The translations under genes were made by a program, and so were the position numbers. Positions 1 to 6,971 of a stretch of 11,212 bases of DNA are shown piece by piece. Positions within the stretch are counted from its first letter, which is position 1. Each line of letters begins with the position of its first letter. The DNA comes from Dehalococcoidia bacterium. Lineage in GTDB: Bacteria > Chloroflexota > Dehalococcoidia > Dehalococcoidales > CSSed11-197. The stretch spans positions 1-11,212 of the forward strand of contig PUOQ01000055.1 in assembly GCA_003552785.1 (NCBI GenBank). Reading direction: 5' to 3'. The notes below the pieces were generated by a model, which saw only the letters and a program-made list of their open reading frames with translations, did not search any database and had not been told where the DNA came from.

Positions 1-1529
1 CGGATTGTTTTGTCACCCTTTTTCAGGACGTTACCCAATACAAGCAGCAAGAAGAAACTATAAGCCGCAGCAACAGGCAGATGCAAATCCTTCTTGATAA
101 CATCCAGACTCAGGTCTGGTATCTTACCAGTGAGTATCATTATGGGCTGGTAAACCATGCCCATGCTGCCTTTCTGGGCAAAAAGCCTGAAGAAATAACA
201 AACAGAGACATGTATCAAATTTTCCCTCGAGAAGTAGTTGAAACATGCCGCCAGAGCAATAAGCTGGTTTTTGATAAAGGCACAAAGATTAATTCAGAGG
301 AATGGGTTACGGACGGAAACGGGCAACAGCGGCTGCTATCCATTACCAAATCACCCAGCTTTGACCAGAACGGAAAAATAGAACTGGTTGTCTGTTCGGC
401 TGAGGACATTACTGACCGGAAAAAGGCAGAGGAAGCCCTGTTTAACGCCTACACTGAATGGAAAACCACCTTTGATTCCATTTCTGACCCGATTGCCCTG
501 GTTGATACTAACCGCAAGATACGCCGTATTAACCAGGCTTTTGCAGATTATTTCAATGTAAGCTTTGAACAAGCCAGGGGCATGGTTTGCTGTGAATTGA
601 TTCATGGCCCCGATAATCATCCCCCGGAATGTGGCCTTGATTGCGTTATAAAAACAAGGCAAATTAAGCATCAGGAGTTATTTGCCCCAATGCTATCCAG
701 GCACCTGGAAATATCCATGTCTCCTGTAATTGACGGACGGGGGGAAGCGCAAGGAGCGGTAAATGTTATAAAAGACATAACAGACCGCAGGTTATTAGAA
801 GCCAGGCAAAGGGAACTAAATCAAAAAGCTGAACTTTATTCCCGGCTTGCCTGCACAGGCGATATGGCTGCGGGTGTAGCCCATGAAATAAACAATCCAC
901 TGACTGGAGTAATTGGTGTTTCCTCCATTCTATTAAAACAAACCGGAGACCCTGATACACTCGAGCAGCTGAAAATTATTAATGAAGGAGCCACCCGGGT
1001 AAAGGAGATTGTCAACCGCCTGCTAATTTTTTCCCGTCATTCTGAACCGGCCAAAAAGTTAGTCGATATTCGGGAAGTTTTAGAAAACACCCTTAAAATC
1101 AGGCAGTACGTACTTAATTGCGCCAATATCAGTGTTACCCGGGATTATGCTTCTTGCTTGCCCCCTGTAAATGCAGATACCGGGCAGATGCAGCAGGTTT
1201 TCTTAAATCTTATCCTTAATGCTGAGCAAGCCATGAGAGGCAACAAACAGGGTGGAAGGCTCAACATTACTGCCAGAGTTGACCAGGAAGGTCATGTACT
1301 TATTGACTTTGAGGATAATGGTCACGGCATTCCCGATGAAAATATTCCAAAACTGTTTAACCCTTTTTATACCACCAAAGACCCGGGGCAGGGCATCGGC
1401 CTTGGGCTTTCCGTCATCCACTCCATAATCAGTGAACACGGTGGCAGTATTGAGGTTAAAAGTAAGCCTGGAGAAGGCTCGGTTTTTACTGTTTTATTAC
1501 CCGTTGAACCAGGGTCTGTCCAGTTTTAA
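1..1529 (+). CDS. Multi-PAS sensor histidine kinase, C-terminal part (5' end outside window)
   Basis: Partial two-component sensor kinase. The reading frame is open to the left edge (first full codon at base 3) and encodes the end of a PAS domain (FVTLFQDVTQYK), so the ATG at 81 is internal, not the start. Counting from that Met, a second PAS domain spans about 1-115 (ending VVCSAEDITDRKKAEE) and a third about 121-240 (ending NVIKDITDRR). The dimerisation/phosphoacceptor helix follows, with His268 in HEINNP. The ATPase domain has an N-box (LNLILNAEQA, about 375-384), a G1 box (DNGHGIP, 412-418), an F-box (FNPFYTTK) and a G2 box (GQGIGLGLS). The C-terminus is soluble and has no receiver domain. 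No transmembrane helix is visible in this part. The third PAS has a Cys/His-rich loop (Cys170, Cys171, His175, His180, Cys184, Cys188). The stimulus is unknown. No response regulator lies next to it downstream, so the partner is upstream or unlinked. Confidence 0.93.
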   Translation, partial: DCFVTLFQDVTQYKQQEETISRSNRQMQILLDNIQTQVWYLTSEYHYGLVNHAHAAFLGKKPEEITNRDMYQIFPREVVETCRQSNKLVFDKGTKINSEEWVTDGNGQQRLLSITKSPSFDQNGKIELVVCSAEDITDRKKAEEALFNAYTEWKTTFDSISDPIALVDTNRKIRRINQAFADYFNVSFEQARGMVCCELIHGPDNHPPECGLDCVIKTRQIKHQELFAPMLSRHLEISMSPVIDGRGEAQGAVNVIKDITDRRLLEARQRELNQKAELYSRLACTGDMAAGVAHEINNPLTGVIGVSSILLKQTGDPDTLEQLKIINEGATRVKEIVNRLLIFSRHSEPAKKLVDIREVLENTLKIRQYVLNCANISVTRDYASCLPPVNADTGQMQQVFLNLILNAEQAMRGNKQGGRLNITARVDQEGHVLIDFEDNGHGIPDENIPKLFNPFYTTKDPGQGIGLGLSVIHSIISEHGGSIEVKSKPGEGSVFTVLLPVEPGSVQF

Positions 1530-1623
1530 AAACACAACTGTTACAACTTTGCCAATTGATCTTTAAAAAGCCCTGCGAACTTAAGATTTAACCCGGCTTT
1601 TATTTAAACATGAAATTATAGCC

Positions 1624-1646
1624 GCTTCAAGAAACTGAAGTTTTTT
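1624..1646 (+). terminator. Small intrinsic terminator after the histidine kinase
   Basis: CTTCA (1625-1629) pairs with TGAAG (1636-1640) around a six-base loop and is followed directly by six T residues (1641-1646). A flanking G-T wobble pair can lengthen the stem. The hairpin lies about 95 bases past the kinase stop codon. The stem is short, so termination may be partial. A weaker candidate just upstream pairs AAAAGCC (about 1565-1571) with GGCTTTT (about 1594-1600) around a long loop. Confidence 0.5.
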
Positions 1647-1693
1647 AGATATCGATGCTACTTTCAATTCATATTGCCTGTATAGTTCATTTC

Positions 1694-1721
1694 ATTGACT
1701 TAAAATGGTCAATATATTGGC
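1694..1721. promoter_or_regulatory. Operator-like cluster of inverted half-sites
   Basis: ATTGAC (1694-1699) and GTCAAT (1708-1713) form an inverted repeat with an eight-base spacer. A second, near-identical half-site ATTGGC (1716-1721) follows, so that CAATATATTG (1710-1719) is a perfect ten-base palindrome. The cluster lies 44 bases upstream of the -10-like box of the surface-protein gene. It could bind a dimeric regulator, but AT-rich DNA yields such palindromes by chance, and no regulator is known for it. Confidence 0.3.
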
Positions 1722-1764
1722 TCAATTAATACTTGAATGCCGCAGTCCGCCGCTTTAAGCTGTT

Positions 1765-1770
1765 TATAAT
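1765..1770 (+). promoter_or_regulatory. Candidate -10 box for the surface-protein gene
   Basis: A perfect TATAAT lies 31 bases before the ATG at 1802, which would give a short leader of about 25 bases. No good -35 hexamer is found 16-18 bases upstream. The promoter would therefore be activator-dependent, or the match is fortuitous. A ten-base direct repeat, AATATTTAAA, starts at 1768 and 1786 and overlaps this box and the expected transcription start. Confidence 0.35.
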
Positions 1771-1801
1771 ATTTAAACACCCCTCAATATTTAAAGAGGA
1801 A

Positions 1802-4800
1802 ATGAAAACAAGTATTAAGCATAATTTAATAACCTTGTTGCTCGTAACGGCTATTTTCCTGTCAGCCCTGCCTTTTGCATACCTGAAAGCAGACACCACG
1901 GGCAGTTTAAGTCTGAGCCCTGAAAATGGCGTTGTTGGCACCACGGTAACCATAACCGGAAGCGGATTCACCCCAGATACATCCTATCGTTTATATTTTT
2001 CTTCTGATGAACTTGGTGCCGGCGATAAAATCTCCGAGGGAGATAGCGATGCTTACTTATACTTCGGCCTTATAAACACCCCGCCGGGAAGTGACGAACT
2101 GACCCGGGTTGAAGAAGTGCCTACCGAAATGGGAGACGGAGAAACCCCGGTCCAGCCGGGAATATACTACTTCTATATAGCAGATAATGAAAGCATGCAA
2201 ATCAATGCAGCCGCCGAATTTGAAGTCAGGAGCCTGCCCCCCACTTTGAGCATCGATCCTGAATCAGGTGCATTGGGGGATACTGTCACCATAAGCGGTA
2301 ACGAATTCCCGGCAGATGAAGATGTTGCCCTCACCGTTGAGGGTAATGAAATAGGCACTGCAGCAGCAGATTCCAGCGGCAATTTCTCAAAGGACATTGA
2401 TGTGTGGGAAGCCCCAGGCGGCACCTACACCATAATAGCAACCTCCGGTGCCTGTGAAGCTTCAGCTGAATTTGAAATCATAAACAGTGTAAGCATAAGC
2501 GTGATGGAAGGCAAGATAGGGGATACTGTAGACATAACAGGCAGCGGCCTGGCTGGGGACACTAATTTTTATGTCCGTTTTGGCGGCAGTCATGTTCAAA
2601 ATATAAATCCATCTAAAACAGACGAGAAGGGTAACATTGACTCCAGTTTTCAGGTGCCTGTACGGCAGCTTGGCACAAACAAGCTGGAAATCAGGGTTGG
2701 CAACTTGATTGTGTTCGAAGAGGATTTTGAAGTCTACGCCGAGGTTTTCTTTTACCCGCTGGAAGGCCCCATTGGTACAGAAGTAACCATAGAAGGAGAA
2801 GTCTTCTCCCCCAATGAGGACTTGACTCTTCAATGGGACGGTAAAAGCATAAATGATTTTGAACAGAAAACAAATGAACAGGGCCAGCTCCCGAGCATCA
2901 ATTTCGTTGTTCCGGCAGAACCAGCAGGCGAATATGAAATCAGCATAAGCGATGGAACCGTAACCAAATCAGCATTTTTTGAAATAACCACTGCCAGCAT
3001 TCCGAGCCCGGAGTTGATTTCCCCCGGACATAAAACCAGAGCAGGGGACCCGGCATCATTCGAATGGCAGGCAGTAGAACATGCTGCCGATATAACCTAT
3101 GAGTTTCAGCTGTCCCTCGATGCTGACTTTGACACACTGCTGTTAGAGTCAGATGATATCGAACAGACACAGTATGTTTTTGATTCTGATATCGACCTTG
3201 ATCCGGCCACCCCGGCAAATCCGTATTTCTGGAGAGTAAGAGCGCTGGATGAAGCAGGCAACGTTGGTGAGTGGTCTGATACTTTCGAGTTTTATTACAG
3301 CCGCGGTCAAACAATAATTAATAATGAAAAGGATTTTTACCTTGTTGGAGAGGAAATAGAGATCAACGGGTTTGATTATCTTCCGGGGGAGAATATTTCA
3401 GTCGAATTAAACGGAACGGATGTAACAGGTGACGTAGATGGCCGAACGGAGGCTGACAATAACGGCAATTTTATTTTATATGTAACAATACCGGAATTAA
3501 TCTTCAGCGCAGAACCCCATCATATCAGTGTGTCCGGCGAGGATTCACTTACCGGGGCTGAGTTTGACATAACCGTGATTCCGAATATAACACTTGATAG
3601 AGAATCGGCCCAGGCCGGGGAAGTTGTCACCATAAAAGGTTTCAGTTTTGCCAACAGGCTTATAGTTTTTGGGTTGGGCGGAACAGAGGTACCGGTTCAG
3701 TGGGTCGTGACTGAATCAAAGCGCGCCGATACCAGTGGGTTCTTTGAGGTTGAGATGATAATCCCCGACCTCGGCCCCGGTGAATATACTTTAACGGCAA
3801 CCGATAATTCCAACAGCGCTATCAGCGCCCGGCATGCCTTCACTATTGAAGAACCACCCCTGGACCCGGCAATCGAGGTAGATCCAACTTCCGGCAAGGT
3901 GAGTGATGAGTTTACGGTAAGCGGCACCGAATTCCCTGAAGGCGAACAGCTTACCATTACCATCGGCGATATTGAGCTTGGCACCGTTGAAATAGGCTCT
4001 GACAACGCCTTTTCTGAAACCTACAATGTTCCTGAAATGCCCGGTGGTGATTATGAAATAAAAGCATATTATGAAGACGGGCTGCTTGCCTCTTCTGATT
4101 TTACTATTGAACAGTACATAAGCCTTGATGCACATGAAGGCAGAATAGGCTCCGAAGTAACCGTTAATGGAAACGGGCTGCCAGCTGAAGCTGAGGTTAT
4201 TATTAAATTTGGTGAAGCTGAAATAGATCCTGAGCAGGATACCGGTCAGGAAGGAAGCCTCGAATTTAACTTTCAGGTGCCAGCAGTGCCACCGGATGAA
4301 CACCTGGTGGTTGTTTCAATTGGCGGGAAAGAGGTGCTGGAGGAATGGTTTATCACAACTGCCGAAGTAATGATTGAGCCTGCCGAAGGCCCGGCAGGTA
4401 CTGAGATCGACTTAAAGGGTGAAGGCTTCACTCCAGGTGAACAGATCACGGTTCATTTCGGCGAAAAATCCATCACCGGTTCCGATATAATTGCAGAAAG
4501 CAATGGAAATTTTTCATCTTCATTTAAAGCACCCCAAAAAAACGAGGGTGATTATATTGTCAATATAAGTGATGGTGCAGTCACATTGTCTAAGTCTTTT
4601 CAATTAATTGCCAGCGAGCCCGACGCCCCCCAGCCCATTAAACCAGGCCCGGGCGACTTTGTTCAAGAGCCGATAACCTTAAAGTGGAGTTCGGTGGGGC
4701 ACACTTTACCCGTAAATTACGAGCTTCGAATTTCAAAAGACCCGAGCTTCTCCCAGCTTCTTATAGATGAAACGGGCTTGATGGATGAAACATTTACCAT

Positions 4801-5035
4801 TTCATCAAACCCTGTTCTTAATACGCAAGCAGGAGTTGAAACTTCTTATTTTTGGCAGGTTCGTGCCATTGACAGCTCCGGCAACCCGGGTTCATGGTCC
4901 AGAATCAGCGAGTTCATAATTTCCCCCGACCAAGGCCCTGCCTGGCCCAGCTGGCTAATCTGGATGTTTATGCTGGGTGTTAGTATTTTAATTACTTTGT
5001 CTACCCTGCTAATTGGCTTGAGGCTGTCACGCTAA
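1802..5035 (+). CDS. Secreted, membrane-anchored protein with IPT/TIG-like and FN3-like domains and an internal block duplication
   Basis: Protein of 1077 residues. Start chosen at ATG 1802 because a signal peptide follows at once: basic MKTSIKHN, hydrophobic core about 9-27, likely cleavage after LKA (residue 30). A GAGG lies only two bases before the ATG, closer than usual. An upstream TTG (1733) would put 23 extra residues before the signal. IPT/TIG-like Ig domains, each opening with a pattern like P..G..G..VTI.G..F, lie at about 35-143, 148-226, 230-313, 314-396, 504-591, 596-683, 691-771, 773-855 and 856-937. FN3-like domains, each with a YFW.VRA.D..GN.G.WS signature, lie at about 400-499 and 941-1041. 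A Trp-rich transmembrane helix (about 1049-1073) ends in a basic tail, so the bulk faces outside. No LPXTG, SLH or catalytic motif was seen. The composition is very acidic. A structural or adhesive surface role is inferred; the partner is unknown. It appears monocistronic. Confidence 0.9.
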   Translation: MKTSIKHNLITLLLVTAIFLSALPFAYLKADTTGSLSLSPENGVVGTTVTITGSGFTPDTSYRLYFSSDELGAGDKISEGDSDAYLYFGLINTPPGSDELTRVEEVPTEMGDGETPVQPGIYYFYIADNESMQINAAAEFEVRSLPPTLSIDPESGALGDTVTISGNEFPADEDVALTVEGNEIGTAAADSSGNFSKDIDVWEAPGGTYTIIATSGACEASAEFEIINSVSISVMEGKIGDTVDITGSGLAGDTNFYVRFGGSHVQNINPSKTDEKGNIDSSFQVPVRQLGTNKLEIRVGNLIVFEEDFEVYAEVFFYPLEGPIGTEVTIEGEVFSPNEDLTLQWDGKSINDFEQKTNEQGQLPSINFVVPAEPAGEYEISISDGTVTKSAFFEITTASIPSPELISPGHKTRAGDPASFEWQAVEHAADITYEFQLSLDADFDTLLLESDDIEQTQYVFDSDIDLDPATPANPYFWRVRALDEAGNVGEWSDTFEFYYSRGQTIINNEKDFYLVGEEIEINGFDYLPGENISVELNGTDVTGDVDGRTEADNNGNFILYVTIPELIFSAEPHHISVSGEDSLTGAEFDITVIPNITLDRESAQAGEVVTIKGFSFANRLIVFGLGGTEVPVQWVVTESKRADTSGFFEVEMIIPDLGPGEYTLTATDNSNSAISARHAFTIEEPPLDPAIEVDPTSGKVSDEFTVSGTEFPEGEQLTITIGDIELGTVEIGSDNAFSETYNVPEMPGGDYEIKAYYEDGLLASSDFTIEQYISLDAHEGRIGSEVTVNGNGLPAEAEVIIKFGEAEIDPEQDTGQEGSLEFNFQVPAVPPDEHLVVVSIGGKEVLEEWFITTAEVMIEPAEGPAGTEIDLKGEGFTPGEQITVHFGEKSITGSDIIAESNGNFSSSFKAPQKNEGDYIVNISDGAVTLSKSFQLIASEPDAPQPIKPGPGDFVQEPITLKWSSVGHTLPVNYELRISKDPSFSQLLIDETGLMDETFTISSNPVLNTQAGVETSYFWQVRAIDSSGNPGSWSRISEFIISPDQGPAWPSWLIWMFMLGVSILITLSTLLIGLRLSR
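2243..3298 (+). repeat. Coding repeat copy A (three TIG-like domains plus one FN3-like domain)
   Basis: Encodes residues about 148-499 of the surface protein. Domain order and local wording match copy B at 3872-4924: EGKIGDTV versus EGRIGSEV, EGPIGTEV versus EGPAGTEI, ISISDGTVTKS versus VNISDGAVTLS, and YFWRVRALDEAGN versus YFWQVRAIDSSGN. The two copies differ by only about one residue in length. Divergence is substantial, so the duplication is old and under selection for fold. Confidence 0.8.
3872..4924 (+). repeat. Coding repeat copy B (three TIG-like domains plus one FN3-like domain)
   Basis: Encodes residues about 691-1041 of the surface protein and is the counterpart of copy A at 2243-3298. 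Two additional TIG-like domains (residues about 504-683) sit between the copies, and one longer TIG-like domain (about 35-143) precedes copy A. The second copy leads directly into the C-terminal membrane anchor. Confidence 0.8.
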
Positions 5036-5050
5036 CGTTGGAGAGCTGAG

Positions 5051-5077
5051 GCCAAGGCCCCCTTCCGTGGCTTTTTT
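5051..5077 (+). terminator. Probable intrinsic terminator after the surface-protein gene
   Basis: GCC(A) at 5051-5054 pairs with (T)GGC at 5068-5071, with further imperfect AAGG/CCTT or GG/CC pairing inside. Six T residues follow directly (5072-5077), 16 bases after the stop codon. The T tract is on the plus-strand side only, so it would stop surface-protein transcription rather than the converging exonuclease transcript. The imperfect stem lowers confidence. Confidence 0.55.
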
Positions 5078-5145
5078 GCCTGATACCATCAACCATTATT
5101 GCTTTAATTAGCTATATTTCAAAGGCAAGGCAGGAATTACACCTA

Positions 5146-5658
5146 TCATGAAAAGCCTTTTTCCATGCTGTCCAGCTTTTCCCTGAGTAGCTTCAGGTTA
5201 AAAACATCTTCTGCATTATATTTAAGCAGTGTGTCAAGAGCCTTTAAATCATTATGCTGGCAGTACTGCCTCCAGAGTAAAACCGCTTCCCTGCCATCAA
5301 CGCCTTCAACCTGGCGCTTGATACCAAGCTGAACTTCCACCTTTTTCAAGCCGCCATAAAGCCTGTGCTTCCAGCATTCGTACATCAGGTCGCGGTGAAG
5401 ATTACACCTTCCGCTAAGATCAATGCCGAAACAGTCACGTATAAAAGGCAGATCAAAACGCTCCCCGTTGTAAGTGTAGATTGTTTTTACCCCTTCTATG
5501 GCATTTATTATTCTCGCCGCTGTAATGTCGCCGCCTGTTATTTGCATCAGTTCCCGGCTTGCGCCCTCAACAAGATATATTCCCACAACAGTTACATGGC
5601 AGGACCTCGGGCTCAAACCTGTTGTTTCAATATCAAGATAGGCTTCCCTTATCATCAT
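5146..5658 (-). CDS. Small DEDDy-type 3'-5' exonuclease (RNase H-like, YprB-type domain)
   Basis: Protein of 170 residues that is almost entirely one ribonuclease-H-like exonuclease domain. The acidic metal-binding set is intact: Asp9 and Glu11 in LDIETTG (Exo I), Asp69 in YNGERFDLPF (Exo II), and Tyr147 with Asp151 in YNAEDVFNL (Exo III, the Y..xD arrangement of the DEDDy group). This predicts two-metal, 3'-5' hydrolysis of DNA or RNA in the cytoplasm. The domain matches the stand-alone part of Bacillus YprB-like proteins, here without the TPR or other C-terminal extension. Two tandem ATGs (5658 and 5655) can serve as start. The upstream sequence has only a weak AG-rich ribosome binding site. 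It starts 52 bases after the WYL regulator stop, on the same strand, so the two are probably co-transcribed. The substrate is not deducible. Confidence 0.85.
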   Translation of the reverse strand: MMIREAYLDIETTGLSPRSCHVTVVGIYLVEGASRELMQITGGDITAARIINAIEGVKTIYTYNGERFDLPFIRDCFGIDLSGRCNLHRDLMYECWKHRLYGGLKKVEVQLGIKRQVEGVDGREAVLLWRQYCQHNDLKALDTLLKYNAEDVFNLKLLREKLDSMEKGFS

Positions 5659-5710
5659 CTGCCGCTCTGAGATGCAGCAATTGCCGCTCCGGGCATTATT
5701 GCCATTATCA

Positions 5711-6688
5711 TTACCGGTACTGCCTGGCCATTTTTTCGGCTCTATTTTTTATCATCTGCCTTAAACCATTGGGCTCGAGAACCTCGGCTTTTTCTCCCCA
5801 TCCCATTATCCAGCCTGCAAGTTCAGGCGTCTGGTTCACAAGCATGGTCATTATAAGAGAACCGTCCGGCTTTTTCACAAGCTCCTGGGAAGGGTGCCAT
5901 ACAGACTCCTGAATTAAGCGTGCAATATCGGGCTTAAACCTGATTTTTACCCGGGCTGACTCCTCTCCGGTAACCATTATTCCCAGAGCCGGGCTTAAAT
6001 ATTTATTGGCATCGAAATCTTCGGGTATTTCATAATTTTCACCGGTCAGGTAAACACTCTGTATGCGCTCAACCTTAAAGGTCCTTATTTCGCCCTTCAG
6101 ACAGCAAAAGGCAATGACATAGCTGGAGCGGCCGGCTGCAGCCGGCTCGATAAAATATGGCTCGATGACACGGTTCATGGTGCTTTCAGCTTCATAAGAA
6201 CGATAGGCGATTTTCGCCCTCTGACGGCTTATCCATGCCTGCGCCAGGAGTGAAAGGTTCCGGTTCAACCGTGTGTCGGGCTTAAGGTTGAGCATCCAGC
6301 TGGATGTTTTTGAGATTTCTTCTCTTAACGGTAAAGGCACTGTAGGCGCAAGCTTCATAAACAGATTGGCAGCTTCCAGGCTGTAACGGCGTGAAAACTG
6401 TATCAAAAGCCTTAGAGCCAGAAAAACCTGCAGCGCCTCTGGCACGGTTAAGCTTATGGGAGGAAGGAAGTGTTCAGGGCAGATCCCGTACTTATGCTTA
6501 TTCTGCCATAAAGGAACCCCGGCCTTTTCCAGGTCTTCTAAATCCCGGTAGATGGTACGTACATTAACCTGGCAGCGGCCGGCCAGATCCCTGGCAGAAA
6601 TGCCCCCCGGGTTGCCTGAGATTAAATGATACACCTGCACCAGGCGCGAAAAGCGTTTGCTCTGGCGTTTCCTTTTTCCCGGGCTCAT
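5711..6688 (-). CDS. WYL-domain transcriptional regulator with N-terminal winged HTH
   Basis: Protein of 325 residues. An HTH_11/DeoR-type winged helix occupies about 15-69 (ISARDLAGRCQVNVRTIYRD as recognition region). A middle helical segment follows. The WYL domain lies at about 145-230, with the basic ligand-binding signature GEIRTFKVERI at 199-209. A WCX-type C-terminal domain lies at about 244-322. The eponymous W-Y-L triad is replaced by SYVIAFC (189-195). The basic N-terminus (SPGKRKRQSKR) fits DNA binding. Start chosen at ATG 6688 because AAGGAGG lies five bases upstream. The frame stays open a further 66 codons, but that extension is not regulator-like and would bypass the ribosome binding site. 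Family members act as repressors or activators that sense nucleic acid or nucleotide ligands. The target is unknown; its own promoter and the exonuclease downstream are candidates. Confidence 0.92.
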   Translation of the reverse strand: MSPGKRKRQSKRFSRLVQVYHLISGNPGGISARDLAGRCQVNVRTIYRDLEDLEKAGVPLWQNKHKYGICPEHFLPPISLTVPEALQVFLALRLLIQFSRRYSLEAANLFMKLAPTVPLPLREEISKTSSWMLNLKPDTRLNRNLSLLAQAWISRQRAKIAYRSYEAESTMNRVIEPYFIEPAAAGRSSYVIAFCCLKGEIRTFKVERIQSVYLTGENYEIPEDFDANKYLSPALGIMVTGEESARVKIRFKPDIARLIQESVWHPSQELVKKPDGSLIMTMLVNQTPELAGWIMGWGEKAEVLEPNGLRQMIKNRAEKMARQYR

Positions 6689-6693
6689 AAATG

Positions 6694-6700
6694 CCTCCTT
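6694..6700 (-). promoter_or_regulatory. Strong ribosome binding site fixing the WYL regulator start
   Basis: AAGGAGG on the minus strand with a five-base spacer to the ATG at 6688. It decides between this start and a longer open frame reaching 6886. Confidence 0.85.
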
Positions 6701-6718
6701 GTTATTAAAGACATAAAT

Positions 6719-6724
6719 ATTATA
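6719..6724 (-). promoter_or_regulatory. Candidate -10 box for the WYL regulator / exonuclease unit
   Basis: A perfect TATAAT on the minus strand, 30 bases before the regulator ATG. A second perfect TATAAT occurs about 40 bases further upstream (near 6760). Neither has a convincing -35 hexamer at normal spacing. The whole gap between the chaperone stop and the regulator start (6689-6971) holds no supported gene. It contains one imperfect inverted repeat, TTGTGG...CCACAA (about 6806-6837). Confidence 0.35.
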
Positions 6725-6971
6725 ACCCCCGGTGCAACTCCTCCGCAGTTTTTTAACAATTATAATGAAACTGGCAAATTGGCCGGAATTAAATATTTGT
6801 GGCGGCTTAAAGGTAAGGCTCACCACAAAAGAAACGGCCTCTTGCGCCGTAGAATTGATTAAATGATTCCGGAGCAATACGCTCAAGGAGAACGGGGGCT
6901 ATCTTATATAGATGGCCTGAAGTGTTCCTGCTTATCGGGCTCACCGCCAAACTAAAGGGCTGCTTTAGATA

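Noticed and set aside
81..1529. ATG at 81 as the start of the histidine kinase
   Set aside because: The same frame is open to the window edge and encodes the recognisable end of another PAS domain, so the gene begins upstream.
1733..1801. TTG at 1733 as the start of the surface protein
   Set aside because: It would place 23 non-hydrophobic residues before a normal signal peptide. The ATG at 1802 has a purine-rich ribosome binding site and starts the signal directly.
3697..4303. Minus-strand open frames of 102 and 170 codons inside the surface-protein gene
   Set aside because: The plus-strand frame is a continuous multi-domain protein with signal peptide and anchor; the antisense frames show no motif or initiation signal.
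2243..4924. Nucleotide-level tandem repeat or recent duplication in the surface-protein gene
   Set aside because: The two blocks are similar at protein level but clearly diverged in DNA, so this is not a recent or recombinogenic repeat.
6626..6862. 78-codon plus-strand open frame over the regulator promoter
   Set aside because: It overlaps the regulator N-terminus in antisense, has no ribosome binding site I can see, and the translation lacks any domain.
6689..6886. 66-codon N-terminal extension of the WYL regulator
   Set aside because: It lies upstream of a near-perfect ribosome binding site, covers the promoter region and shows no domain similarity.
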